From positions 1 through 64,000 of the forward strand of contig JBDRIE010000027.1 in NCBI GenBank assembly GCA_043816165.1: DNA of 64,000 bases. Reading direction: 5' to 3'. Positions 34,718-44,633 of this stretch are shown piece by piece. Origin of the DNA: JAACEU01 sp043816165. Lineage in GTDB: Bacteria > Patescibacteriota > Gracilibacteria > UBA1369 > LOWO2-01-FULL-3. The translations under genes were made by a program, and so were the position numbers. The notes below the pieces were generated by a model, which made no database searches, was not told the DNA's origin, and was given only the letters and a program-made list of their open reading frames with translations. Position 1 is the stretch's first letter. Each line of letters starts with the position of its first letter.

Positions 34718-35086
34718 CTATTTACTGGTCGAATTATACCAATTTTTCACAAATTCAACATCCTTAGAAATTTGATTTTTTAACTCTGCTAATTTTTTGA
34801 ATTTTTTTATATTTCTAATCTTTTTATATGCCTCCACTTCAACCATTGTTCCCGGAGAAACCTCCTCTTCCCAGTCCAACAAAAAAGCCTCGCAAATGGG
34901 TTCTTTGTCATCAAAAGTAGGCCTCGGCCCAAGGTGAATCGCAGCCAAAACGAACATACTATCAACAAAGACTTTCCCTGCAAAAACCCCCTGCTCGTCA
35001 CCATCATAAGGAATATTGATGGTTGGATAACCGATAGTTCTGCCAATTTTTCTACCCAACCCTACTTGTCCTTTTATTGTAATCAC
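34718..35086 (-). CDS. ribF: Stand-alone riboflavin kinase domain
   Basis: Phosphorylates riboflavin to FMN. The 122 residues are just the C-terminal flavokinase domain of bacterial RibF: GRTIGYPTIN at 15-24 is the conserved G-R-x-x-G-[FY]-P-T-x-N loop, and LGPRPTFDD, EAFLLDWEEE and KIRNIKKFKKLAELKNQI complete it. The FAD-synthetase half is missing. A separate RibL-like nucleotidyltransferase gene is at 54.9 kb. The start is GTG at 35086; the domain is complete from there. Confidence 0.88.
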   Translation of the reverse strand: MITIKGQVGLGRKIGRTIGYPTINIPYDGDEQGVFAGKVFVDSMFVLAAIHLGPRPTFDDKEPICEAFLLDWEEEVSPGTMVEVEAYKKIRNIKKFKKLAELKNQISKDVEFVKNWYNSTSK

Positions 35087-35092
35087 GAAAGA

Positions 35093-35101
35093 AATATACC
35101 A
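35093..35101 (-). promoter_or_regulatory. Extended -10 next to the riboflavin kinase start
   Basis: Read on the minus strand: TGGTATATT, with TATATT at 35098-35093 and TG one base upstream. The expected transcript start is at about 35086-35087, on the GTG start codon itself. It would drive the run ribF, murE, truB, wecA-like, dnaG, rpoD, greA. No -35 is visible. Confidence 0.35.
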
Positions 35102-35103
35102 TA

Positions 35104-36351
35104 ATGCTTAACATGAAACTCACAAAAACATTAGTTTTAGTTAATTTATTTTTTCTCCAATCATATTTAGTAAGGTTTTCGATCGGCGGATATCCCACAA
35201 ATCTTCAAGAAATTTTGATAGGAATTACAGCGATAATTTTCATTGTTGAAATAATAAAAAATGGAAAACTTTTGCAAACCATAAAAAATATTTGGAAACA
35301 CAAAATAATACTTGCATTCATCGGATTGACTGTGATTTCACTAGGATTAATTTTTTCTGGAATAATCACAGTTTCCCCTCCATTAACAGAAAACTTAGAC
35401 CTCATAAGACATTTGAAATTCCTATTTTTCGCCACAACATTAGGCTTCATTTTCCTGGAAACTTTTCAAACAAAAAAGAAAAGATCAGCAGCAATTATGA
35501 TAGCGGGCCTCGGAGCAATTATCTTCGGGATTTTCTCCATAATTTACAACCTATCAGGATACAACGTCGCCCACGACTTGAGGCTCCTCGGCCCCCTCGA
35601 CGCGGCCGTATATCTCGCGTTCTACCTAACTCCGTTTTTCCTTTATTTCTCAACAAAATTCATTGATTCACCCCGCAAAAAATCATACCTTTTTTACGCA
35701 ATAATTTTGGCATTTTTGATTCTCGCAACCCGTTCAATGGGAGCAATCGGAGGATCATTTTTAGTAATACTAATCTATCTAGTAAAAACCGGTAAATTTT
35801 TAAAAAACAGAACATCAAAAATATCACTTTTAATAATTTCAGTAATAATTTTTGGAGGGATTTTTTACACAAAGATCCTTCCGGCTTTCCAGACAAACTA
35901 CTCAAGCTTAAACGAAAGAGGAGAAATTTGGACAACAGCCGCAGACCTCTTGAAAGAGCCAAAAAACGCCATTTTCGGAGTGGGATTCGGTCAATTTCAA
36001 AACCAATATTTTGAAAATGTCGCCACTGTTCTCGACGGACAACCTCTTGATTTTTATGTCCTCCAACCACACAATATTTTCCTACTTTTCATTCTAAATT
36101 ATGGAATTCTGGGATTACTTTTCCTCGGATTTCTGATCTTTCAAACCATCAAAAAAATCGCCAAATCTGAAAAACCCGGCTTCGCACTTTTCATAATTTT
36201 ATATTTTCTGATTCATGGCCTAATTGACACACCATTCTTCAAAAACGACCTGTTAATTTTGCTAATAATCTTCCTGGAAATGGGTCTCGAGATTCCTGCA
36301 AAAGTCAGTAGCTACTCAACCCCGAAACCAAATCCCTTAAAACGTCGATAG
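35104..36351 (+). CDS. O-antigen ligase / Wzy-type polymerase family membrane protein
   Basis: 415 residues with about ten to eleven membrane helices. The Wzy_C-type segment is visible in the second half: NERGEIWTTAADLLKEPKNA, IFGVGFGQFQNQY and, after a loop, PHNIFLLFILNYGILGLLFL. Members link or polymerise lipid-carried glycans outside the membrane. It is divergent from riboflavin kinase (17-bp gap) and its last 47 bases overlap the end of tpiA on the other strand. It may act on the product of the WecA/TagO-like enzyme encoded nearby. Confidence 0.82.
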   Translation: MLNMKLTKTLVLVNLFFLQSYLVRFSIGGYPTNLQEILIGITAIIFIVEIIKNGKLLQTIKNIWKHKIILAFIGLTVISLGLIFSGIITVSPPLTENLDLIRHLKFLFFATTLGFIFLETFQTKKKRSAAIMIAGLGAIIFGIFSIIYNLSGYNVAHDLRLLGPLDAAVYLAFYLTPFFLYFSTKFIDSPRKKSYLFYAIILAFLILATRSMGAIGGSFLVILIYLVKTGKFLKNRTSKISLLIISVIIFGGIFYTKILPAFQTNYSSLNERGEIWTTAADLLKEPKNAIFGVGFGQFQNQYFENVATVLDGQPLDFYVLQPHNIFLLFILNYGILGLLFLGFLIFQTIKKIAKSEKPGFALFIILYFLIHGLIDTPFFKNDLLILLIIFLEMGLEIPAKVSSYSTPKPNPLKRR

Positions 36352-37000
36352 GACTATTGGCAGTAGTAACTCCGGAAGCCAGCAATACCCCGCTAGCCCC
36401 TAGTTCAAGCGCTATTCTCACGTCCTCCCCAGTCTTCACTCCAGCTCCAACCAATACTTTCCCCTCCCCCAATCTTTCAACAGAATTTTTTATCACATCC
36501 GGATTCGCTTTCGAAACACTAACATCTCCACCAATCAATTCCGACGGTTCCACAGCAACCAAATCCGGCCCATATCCAACAATTTTCTCCGCCGCTTCCG
36601 CGTCATTTGCACAAGCCACAACAAAAAGCCCAACATCTTTAGCCCGTTCAATGCTTTTTTTCAAAATCTCATCATCAATCTGATATTCAGCGTGATTCAA
36701 CAAAGTTCCAACAGCCCCAACATCCCGAACCGCCTCCGGCAAAATATGTCCGGTATACGAACCAAAAGAAACCGGATCCACATGCTGTGCAAAAACCGGA
36801 ATATCAACACTCTTACAAACCTCAGCCAGATCTACAATATTCACAGCAATAGCAATATTCGCGCCGGTTTCCTTCGCAACTTTTTCATGGCATTTCGCAA
36901 GTTCAACCGCACTACTTACTCGAACCATCGCCTCCGAATTTTCATTTCCGGTCGCTTGTTCGTAGAGCTTAAAATTTACAATAATTATCGGCAAATCCAT
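36305..37000 (-). CDS. tpiA: Triosephosphate isomerase, archaeal type
   Basis: Interconverts dihydroxyacetone phosphate and glyceraldehyde-3-phosphate. About 231 residues, 20 fewer than bacterial enzymes. IIVNFKLY at the N-terminus (catalytic Lys), FAQHVDP (catalytic His) and LVAVEPSELIGG (catalytic Glu) follow the short, tetrameric archaeal form, whose Glu segment is E-P-P-E-L-I-G. The ATG at 37000 (MDLPIIIVNF) is chosen over a GTG at 37015 because archaeal enzymes begin just before this strand. It runs away from the giant gene's promoter and overlaps the O-antigen-ligase-like gene at its 3' end. Confidence 0.93.
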   Translation of the reverse strand: MDLPIIIVNFKLYEQATGNENSEAMVRVSSAVELAKCHEKVAKETGANIAIAVNIVDLAEVCKSVDIPVFAQHVDPVSFGSYTGHILPEAVRDVGAVGTLLNHAEYQIDDEILKKSIERAKDVGLFVVACANDAEAAEKIVGYGPDLVAVEPSELIGGDVSVSKANPDVIKNSVERLGEGKVLVGAGVKTGEDVRIALELGASGVLLASGVTTANSPIDVLRDLVSGLSSY

Positions 37001-37035
37001 ACGCCAAATATACACAAAAGCCAGCCTTAAACAAA

Positions 37036-37064
37036 TTGACCTTTGAGCTTATTTTTGATATAAT
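37036..37064 (+). promoter_or_regulatory. Strong promoter before the 2493-aa gene
   Basis: TTGACC (37036-37041), a 17-bp spacer and TATAAT (37059-37064), eleven of twelve consensus bases with ideal spacing. A 44-nt, almost pure A/T leader leads to the ATG at 37115. Confidence 0.8.
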
Positions 37065-37114
37065 AATACAATCGAATTAAAAATATATTTAAAAACAAAA
37101 ATAAACAAAAAAAT

Positions 37115-40100
37115 ATGAATATTCGAAAACTTCTAAATTCTCTTTTCCAAGAAAAAAGATTATTGCAAATTAACCGTGAGCCCGGACCATCCGGAGCTCC
37201 CGCTACAGCACCAAAACCAAAACTCAACACACCACAAAAACTCGAAGCGGAAAAGCAAAAACTTCGTGGAGTAACCGCAAAACAAAGACAACAAATCGAA
37301 CCGGAACGTGGAGTAAAAAATCCAAAAGAAGATGCGGTAGACAAATACCTGGACACGCTCGACGACAAAAAATTTGATGCAATTCTTAGAACAGGATCGG
37401 TAATGGTTCAAGTTGGAAGTAGAGAGGAAGTACTTGATACAAGTGCATTCTCGACTGAACAAGTAGATAAAATCGTTGCATTCGCAGTAAAAACGACAAA
37501 AAATTTAAAAGCATTCCTTGATGACCTCTCAACGCAAAGCATCAACAAAAAAATCAGGATTGAGAAATTGAGTGACAAATCCAGAACTGCATTAATCAAT
37601 GCCACAAAAGACAAACCAACAGAACTAAAACCATTATTTGAAAAACTCTTATCAGCTAGTGTTTCAGCGGATCAAACAATCGCAACTGTAGAAAAAAACT
37701 TCCAATCTGACAAAACATTGGTCAACTCAATGATCGAAATAATTCTAAGCAAAAAAGATTTCATACAGAAATTATCCCCGACAAGTATTGCAACATTTTT
37801 GAATGTAACAACCGACAAAGAAACTTTCAACAAAATTTTCAACAAGTTAGACAACAGAAAATTATCTTTGCTCCTATTCACACAATTGAAACCTGAATTG
37901 AAAATCAACATTTTCCTCTCGTTAACAAACGGCCTGGAAGAGCTGGTGGACGAAGTCGCATTAGAAAATCTGGTTTTATTTGTCTATGCAAATCCAAATC
38001 AATTAAATTTACTGATTCCAAGACTTATCGAAAATCCAAAAATAATTGAAAAAATTGGTCTAGCAGGATGCATCAAATTAGTTGTTGAAACCTTCGGAAA
38101 ACCTGGACAAGAAAATTTACAAAAACAACTTCTTGCAAATATTTCCGGAGCAAACAAACTTTCAATTTACAACATCAAGTCGATTCCAGTTGCTATCAGA
38201 ATGGCAATTTACGAAAGTTTCAATGTTGATATGAAGAAAGGTCTCAAAAAGCCTAAAACTGCAGATCAACTACGTACAGAAAATCAAAATCTATTGAAAA
38301 AAGAAAAAACGGATTACTTAAAAAAATACAAAACTGGAGAACAAAAAATCGCATCAGTTCCTGGATTTTCAATTGTCGGAAGAGATATCAAATTTGGAAT
38401 TAAAGGAGTTGATCGAAGTTTCAAAAAAAGCGCAAGATTCCTAAATGAATTAGCAAAACCGGAATACGATTCGGCAATAAAAGTAAAACTGGCATGCTAC
38501 AGAGAACTTTTACGAATCATAACAGCAGACAACAGTATCAAAACAAACAGACACAAACTCAAAGGCGATTGGAAAGGCTCAAATACAGAACTTCAGGCAA
38601 GCCTAACAAAATATTCAGAAATGATCACAAAACTCGACAAAGGAGGCCAAGCCCCTGACAAAAGAACCATGTCAGGAAAAGTCACAATTACCCCCCCGGC
38701 AGCAGCTCCTGTAAAAGCAGGCGTACAACCTGGAACACAACCAGCAAATGCCAAAAAAGGCCCTGCAGAAAAACTCAAACCACAACAAATACATGAAAGA
38801 ATTTTAGCAAACCTAAAAGAACAAGGAATCAGAATTATCTTACCGACCGGAACAAAACTTCCACTTTTGAAAGCAACAGAAGCTTTCGATGGATTACGAA
38901 GACCTACTCTAAAGATTCAACGTGCAGTCATGGATGCGAAAGACTTGGGTGAACTTTCAAAAGTTCTGAAAGAAAACGGACAAAAAATTAAGAACTACGT
39001 AGAAAAAGTTCTAAAACTCAACGGAGTAAAAATCGAAATTACGGTAAATGTAACTAAAAAACTCAACGGTAAAGAAACAAAAATTTCCAAAACAATCGTA
39101 TGGGACCAAAACAACCCGGAAAACGGCGGATTTGTAAAAGTTGGAGCTGAATGGCTACTTGGAAAAAAAGGAAAAACAACCTACAAAAGCAGTGCTGAAC
39201 TCCTCCTTGCATTAACCGGCGGAGCACCCACAAAACCCGAACCAAGCGCACCTACCGAAAAACCAAAAATGGCAAAAGGATCTGTATCCAAGAAACCATC
39301 TAAAGCACCTGTTGCACCAGCCCAAAAACCAAAAGAAATCATTGCCCCAACAGAAAAAGAAGCAATTACAAAAACAATAGAAAAAATCCAGAGCGTCGCG
39401 ACCTCATTAGGCAAATCAACAGATAAATCACTGGGCGAAACGCTGGGAATAGACGCAGGCAGAAAAATCACAATAAGCACAACTCCTGAAGGTTCCGGCA
39501 TGTATCCAATTTACATCGATGGACAAAAATCCAACTATATTGTAGGAATTTTCACAGTACCGGCTCAGGCGCCAAACACAGGGTTCAAATCATTATTCTC
39601 CGTTAGAAGAAAAGACCAGTCAACAGTAGACACATTCACAAGCGGAGATGAACAAGGCGTGAAAGACGAACTAACAAACGCAATCAAATCAGTATCAAAC
39701 AGACAAGAATTGACACCTGAAAAACGAAAAAAAGCCATAGAAAATCTCAAAACAAGAGGCCTAAACATAGTCTTGCCACAAGGCAATGTAATCGGATCTC
39801 TAACGGTAGGACAATTCAAAGTACTTTCAGATACACTTACAAAAGTCCAAACAACAATCACCGAAGGGACAAATGTACACCAAATTATAAAAAAACTAAA
39901 AGAAGTCGGACAAAGGCTAAAGAGCTTTTCAAAACCAAATTTCCAAGATAAAGGCAAATTCGAATTCTCAATAGGAGGAAAAGTCCTCACATGGGATCCA
40001 AACGTATCGGCCGCAAACGGATTCGGAGTCATGGCTAAAGGAATGAAATGGGCAACAGAAAAGGCTTTCACCAAAAGCGCCCTCGTCGCAAAAATCACGG

Positions 40101-43100
40101 AATTCAAAAAAGCTCAACTCACCCCGCACCAATTCAAAATTTTCCAGAATCAAAATGAAATAAGAGAAATCGAAATAAAAAGGGAAAACGCGGGAGAAAA
40201 AAGACTCGAAAGATACAAACAAAATTACAAAACACTCGCAGGCAAAAAATTCATGATCGATAAGCAAATCGGCGACCTCGACGGCGATCAGATCGGGATA
40301 CTATGGCCACGATTTACAGGATACAAAAGGGTAAACGCCATTTTGGGAAAATCCCCATTCAACGTCAAAGAAAGACTGCAAGCACGTACCGGAGCCAAAT
40401 TAATCGCCGGAGAAAATTTCACGAATCTGAACGACAGAATAGATTTTGAAGACGTATTCAATCATCTGAAAAATTCCCCGGCACTGAGAGGAAAATCGAT
40501 AATTCCAACGGAATATCTAAAAAACTACAAAACATTCATAAAAAAAGTTGACGAACTCACAAAAAGCAAAAAAGATCCGGAACTACTCGAAGCGATGTTC
40601 AAAGACGTCCTCGCTCCAGCATTCGAACTGATGGAAGCAATGAGCAAACTCAGATTCACTGCCGTAAGCGACGAAGAACACAAACATCTCAAAGAAGTAT
40701 ACTATTCCGGCGGCGAACGCTTCAAAGACCCAATGGAAATTGCGAAAGACAGCATTCCACAAAACCAGATGAATATAGTAAAAGGACTACAAACACTATT
40801 AGGATATTCTGAAAAATCGGCAGGTTCATGGAAAAAATTCCTTGGATGGCTTGGCGGAGGCAAAAGCGAAATGTATTTAGCCGACATGGACGGAAATTCA
40901 TTCAAAGTCGACGAGGGAATGTTCCAAAGATATTTCAGCCCGAAAGCCGCATTATTCATGCTTTTGGAAAAAAACGGTCTATATACAATAGAAAACGGAA
41001 AAAAGAAATTGAACGGTCCGGCGATCCTCAAAGAAGTAAATAATATGCTAAAAAGAGGCTACATCGCCCAGGCACTCAATAGATTAACTCCAAAAGGTCA
41101 AAAACCTAACAAAGAACAATACCTTCAGGCGGTAAAGAAAATCGAAAACGGATTGCCACAATACCAAATAACAAGTTTCAACGACATCGCGAATCTGAAA
41201 GGCACACACAAAATGGCTTTCCAACTTGGTTTTGTCAGCATGCAGACTGAAAGAATGGAAAATCAGGTAAGAAAAGGACTCGACGCGAAAATCGACGCCG
41301 GAATGGCATTGAAAGGAAAAGATCCAAGCAAAGTCACCGAGGGAGAAAGAGTGATTCTACGAAAACTCATCCGTGGAGGACTTTCAGAAAAAGTGGTCGC
41401 AGAAGTACATTCGAGCCTTTTATTCGCGGGCTACATGCATTTCAACTCCAAAGGAGAATTCCAAGGAGCCGGAATAGGAAAATCAATCAAACTCAGCGAT
41501 GGATCTTCATTACTAATAGGAGGCGGAGCAACCAAACAGGGGCTTTCGTTCGGAATAGGACTAAATATACGTGTGACAAAACTGGAAGGAGGACAAATCG
41601 ATTTCAACACAGTCATAAGCGTTTCGGGAGTAGCCGCAGGATTCAGCGCAAGCCACGATGTTGGGAAAGGAGTCCAGGCAAGCTGGTTCGCAGGAGTCGG
41701 GATGTCATGGACAAACATGCTAAATCTCGGTCTCTCAGCCGGAGTGGGACTTGATTGGGATCAGGCATTTGTAAATCTCAGTAAAGAACGAAGCAGAAAA
41801 AAAGTGGAAAAAGAAACAGGTTGGGGAAAAACAATAAAAGAATGGGCCGGAAAATCACCATCTGAAAAAATGCAAACTTTAAGAAAACTTCCACAATGGC
41901 AAGTCATAGAAAACTTGATGGCAAGATTCCCAAAACACATGACACAGGCAAATCTGTTAAGAGCGTATAACATGCATTTCGAGAATCTTAACGCCAAAAT
42001 GACTCAAGGAGCGGAAAATCTAGTTCCTTTAATACCGGTAGGGATAAACACCGGCGCAATTCTTGCGGGAACAATTGCGGGAGGACCTGTCGGAGCCATA
42101 GTCGGCGCGATTGCGGGAATAAAATTCAGACTCGGAACAGTCGCGGTATTCATTCCAAAACCATCGGAAACACAAAGAATCCTAAGTCTTGCTTCCTCAA
42201 ACAGAGTTGAAGCAAAAATCAGAGCAAAATTAAAACTCCTAGCCGAACAACTAAAAGAAGGAACAATACAAAACGTAAAATTCACGGAAACTACAGGAGT
42301 CGTATTTAACAGACCGGGAAGCAAGCTCGGAAAAGGACTTAGAATAGGCAAAAGACAGGTAGCTCGCCTAAACAATTTCAAAACAACAGTCACAGGCATC
42401 GAAATCAACAACGACGCGCTGAAAGAAGCAGAAGTACAGCTACAGAAAACAGCGGACGGAAGAATCGAACTAAAAATCCAAAATCTATATAATAGTGAAA
42501 ATGTAGCGGACAAAGACCTCGAACTTCACATTGACCCAACATTAAAAAAACTTGGTGTAATAGTCGAAAAAGGAAGAATCTTCCTCGAAGGAGATATCGA
42601 CAACCTTATTATAACAAGAGAAAGATTCATGTTCTCCCACCAGCAAGAGTCGGGAAGACCATCAATCAGAGACGTCATAACAATACGTCAAAGTTCATCA
42701 TTCGAAGGTAAACAAAAAGTAACCAGAGAATGGCTGATGAAAAACGAAGGAAGTTTTGTGGAAATCCTTGCCGGACACAAAGATTTTGGAGTTCAGGACG
42801 GATACAGTGCGGAAACTACAAAACACCTTAATATAATGACAATGCACGCCGGAGTGAAAAATCTCCAGGGATGGCTGAAAGACAGTTACATTAAGAAATT
42901 ATATGCAAATCGTCCGGACATTTTCAAACCCGGAGGAGAAAAGCTCATAAAGGCAGCCATCGAAGCTAATAAAAATCTTGATAAAATCAAAAACGATATC
43001 ATCGGAAAAGGCGGAATGCACGAAGCATTAAAAGTCCAGACCGAAAAAGAATTCGAAACCCAGAAACTCAGACCAAATCCGAAAGAATTCTATTCAAAAA

Positions 43101-44596
43101 TCAGAGACGCATATAATGACAAGGAATTTTTCAAAAAATATGAAAAAATTACGAATGATCCGGACAAAATTTCTCAATTATTAAAAGAAAAATTCCCTAA
43201 CTTCAACGAAAGAGAATTCACAACAGCGGAAAATTATCTTAGAAACCTGTGGTTCGTAACAGCCTACAGAGCAAAAGGTTACCTATTTAGATTAGGAAAA
43301 CTGGGAGTCGACAAGCCTCTAAGAAAAAAACTGGTAAAAGCAGGCTTTTGGGCAATCAGCAGACTGGATGGAGTATCCGCAAACGAAATTGTTAAAAAAT
43401 CAAAAGGACAAATCACTCAGGAAGAAGCCCAAAAAATCATCACAGCGGTTAAACAGTACAAAGAAAGACCAATGAAATCAAAAGAAATATTCAAAAAGAA
43501 CAAAGAACTGGTAAAACGAATTCGAAGATTCAAAAAATGGGTTACAGACAAATACATCCAGGAATTCTCGGACAAAATAGACAAAATCGACTGGGGAAAA
43601 GGCGAAAAACCTGATGCAAAAACCCTGGTTAACGTCTTTATGATGGGAATTTTCGATACACTTATCGCGAAACTACTGGACAAAGAAAATCCATTAGACT
43701 TCCGAAACGTCAAACTCGAAGAAATTCCTCAGGGCTCTACCCTGCTCTCAGGATCCAGAATCCACAAAGCTGGAAAAGAAGTCAGAGCGTTCACAAACAC
43801 AGTTTCATACGAAGGAACGAAAAAAGGCGCAACACAAGTACACGGATATGGATTCCTAAAAGGATATGGAATAACATACAGTCTTGACAGTAAAATAAAA
43901 GAACACAAACAGATCGCGAAAATCCTGCTCGAAACAGCAAGTCCTATACCAAAAGACAATACAGAACTTCTAAAATCTTCATTCGCCCTAAAAATTCTGG
44001 GACTTGGAGCATACAGATTCATAGCAGGCGGAGAAAATTACAAAGCAATGATAGAAATTGTAAAAAATCCCGATCTCGCAACAAGCAAGGAACAAAAATA
44101 TGTCAAAGCAATGAAACAATTCAGAGAATTAGTCGAAGCGATCCGTGCAAAACAAATTGAAGGAGAACCTTACGTTCAAAAAGTCGGAAAATACACAATC
44201 ACAATCGACATGAGTGCAACAACCGTAAAATCCGGCGCATTCTCAAAATGTACAAACGCCTCCTTCTACGTCTACGAAGGCGGAAAAGCCAAAGTCGAGG
44301 GACAAAGAAAACGAAGAAAGACCAAAGTCATCGGCGCAAGAACAGAATCCGTCCAGGTTTCAAAATCAAGAACCGACATTGCAAGCATAAGCTTCAGCAT
44401 CGCCGGCGGATTCACACACAAATTTTCGAAGAAACCGAAAGAAGACGGTAAACACCACGAAGGTGGACCAAGTGAACCGCCTCCGGAAGAAGGGAAAGAG
44501 CAAGGAGGAGGACCAGCTATTACAGAGTCTGCTGGAGGAAGACGAGTAACTACAAGCGGACAAGGTTCCCTAGGGGGAAGCCCATCAGGACATTAA
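37115..44596 (+). CDS. Giant protein of unknown function, 2493 aa
   Basis: Not recognised. There is no clear signal peptide. Visible parts: a Pro/Ala-rich N-terminus (about 22-45); a helical region (about 50-480); a Pro/Ala linker (about 520-550); two related domains at about 555-710 and 866-1010, sharing an ILANLKEQGIRIILPTG / IENLKTRGLNIVLPQG strand, a K-x-K-x-x-G-Q-[KR]-[IL]-K helix and a VW-D or TWDP strand, separated by another Ala/Pro/Lys linker; helical stretches; a Gly-rich alternating, beta-like segment (about 1435-1550, LLIGGGATKQGLSFGIGLN); a Gly-zipper hydrophobic stretch near 1640-1680 (TIAGGPVGAIVGAIAGIKF); and a Gly/Glu/Pro/Ser-rich tail. It sits behind a strong promoter and directly before a large secreted protein, so a joint cell-surface role is possible. 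Confidence 0.75.
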   Translation: MNIRKLLNSLFQEKRLLQINREPGPSGAPATAPKPKLNTPQKLEAEKQKLRGVTAKQRQQIEPERGVKNPKEDAVDKYLDTLDDKKFDAILRTGSVMVQVGSREEVLDTSAFSTEQVDKIVAFAVKTTKNLKAFLDDLSTQSINKKIRIEKLSDKSRTALINATKDKPTELKPLFEKLLSASVSADQTIATVEKNFQSDKTLVNSMIEIILSKKDFIQKLSPTSIATFLNVTTDKETFNKIFNKLDNRKLSLLLFTQLKPELKINIFLSLTNGLEELVDEVALENLVLFVYANPNQLNLLIPRLIENPKIIEKIGLAGCIKLVVETFGKPGQENLQKQLLANISGANKLSIYNIKSIPVAIRMAIYESFNVDMKKGLKKPKTADQLRTENQNLLKKEKTDYLKKYKTGEQKIASVPGFSIVGRDIKFGIKGVDRSFKKSARFLNELAKPEYDSAIKVKLACYRELLRIITADNSIKTNRHKLKGDWKGSNTELQASLTKYSEMITKLDKGGQAPDKRTMSGKVTITPPAAAPVKAGVQPGTQPANAKKGPAEKLKPQQIHERILANLKEQGIRIILPTGTKLPLLKATEAFDGLRRPTLKIQRAVMDAKDLGELSKVLKENGQKIKNYVEKVLKLNGVKIEITVNVTKKLNGKETKISKTIVWDQNNPENGGFVKVGAEWLLGKKGKTTYKSSAELLLALTGGAPTKPEPSAPTEKPKMAKGSVSKKPSKAPVAPAQKPKEIIAPTEKEAITKTIEKIQSVATSLGKSTDKSLGETLGIDAGRKITISTTPEGSGMYPIYIDGQKSNYIVGIFTVPAQAPNTGFKSLFSVRRKDQSTVDTFTSGDEQGVKDELTNAIKSVSNRQELTPEKRKKAIENLKTRGLNIVLPQGNVIGSLTVGQFKVLSDTLTKVQTTITEGTNVHQIIKKLKEVGQRLKSFSKPNFQDKGKFEFSIGGKVLTWDPNVSAANGFGVMAKGMKWATEKAFTKSALVAKITEFKKAQLTPHQFKIFQNQNEIREIEIKRENAGEKRLERYKQNYKTLAGKKFMIDKQIGDLDGDQIGILWPRFTGYKRVNAILGKSPFNVKERLQARTGAKLIAGENFTNLNDRIDFEDVFNHLKNSPALRGKSIIPTEYLKNYKTFIKKVDELTKSKKDPELLEAMFKDVLAPAFELMEAMSKLRFTAVSDEEHKHLKEVYYSGGERFKDPMEIAKDSIPQNQMNIVKGLQTLLGYSEKSAGSWKKFLGWLGGGKSEMYLADMDGNSFKVDEGMFQRYFSPKAALFMLLEKNGLYTIENGKKKLNGPAILKEVNNMLKRGYIAQALNRLTPKGQKPNKEQYLQAVKKIENGLPQYQITSFNDIANLKGTHKMAFQLGFVSMQTERMENQVRKGLDAKIDAGMALKGKDPSKVTEGERVILRKLIRGGLSEKVVAEVHSSLLFAGYMHFNSKGEFQGAGIGKSIKLSDGSSLLIGGGATKQGLSFGIGLNIRVTKLEGGQIDFNTVISVSGVAAGFSASHDVGKGVQASWFAGVGMSWTNMLNLGLSAGVGLDWDQAFVNLSKERSRKKVEKETGWGKTIKEWAGKSPSEKMQTLRKLPQWQVIENLMARFPKHMTQANLLRAYNMHFENLNAKMTQGAENLVPLIPVGINTGAILAGTIAGGPVGAIVGAIAGIKFRLGTVAVFIPKPSETQRILSLASSNRVEAKIRAKLKLLAEQLKEGTIQNVKFTETTGVVFNRPGSKLGKGLRIGKRQVARLNNFKTTVTGIEINNDALKEAEVQLQKTADGRIELKIQNLYNSENVADKDLELHIDPTLKKLGVIVEKGRIFLEGDIDNLIITRERFMFSHQQESGRPSIRDVITIRQSSSFEGKQKVTREWLMKNEGSFVEILAGHKDFGVQDGYSAETTKHLNIMTMHAGVKNLQGWLKDSYIKKLYANRPDIFKPGGEKLIKAAIEANKNLDKIKNDIIGKGGMHEALKVQTEKEFETQKLRPNPKEFYSKIRDAYNDKEFFKKYEKITNDPDKISQLLKEKFPNFNEREFTTAENYLRNLWFVTAYRAKGYLFRLGKLGVDKPLRKKLVKAGFWAISRLDGVSANEIVKKSKGQITQEEAQKIITAVKQYKERPMKSKEIFKKNKELVKRIRRFKKWVTDKYIQEFSDKIDKIDWGKGEKPDAKTLVNVFMMGIFDTLIAKLLDKENPLDFRNVKLEEIPQGSTLLSGSRIHKAGKEVRAFTNTVSYEGTKKGATQVHGYGFLKGYGITYSLDSKIKEHKQIAKILLETASPIPKDNTELLKSSFALKILGLGAYRFIAGGENYKAMIEIVKNPDLATSKEQKYVKAMKQFRELVEAIRAKQIEGEPYVQKVGKYTITIDMSATTVKSGAFSKCTNASFYVYEGGKAKVEGQRKRRKTKVIGARTESVQVSKSRTDIASISFSIAGGFTHKFSKKPKEDGKHHEGGPSEPPPEEGKEQGGGPAITESAGGRRVTTSGQGSLGGSPSGH

Positions 44597-44611
44597 AAAT
44601 AAAATTTAAAA

Positions 44612-44617
44612 TATAAT
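44612..44617 (+). promoter_or_regulatory. Possible -10 before the 1697-aa surface protein
   Basis: A TATAAT in an all-A/T gap of 37 bp; no -35 is recognisable. It could give the surface protein its own transcript, or be chance in A/T-rich sequence. Confidence 0.25.
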
Positions 44618-44633
44618 AATAAAAAAAATAAAC

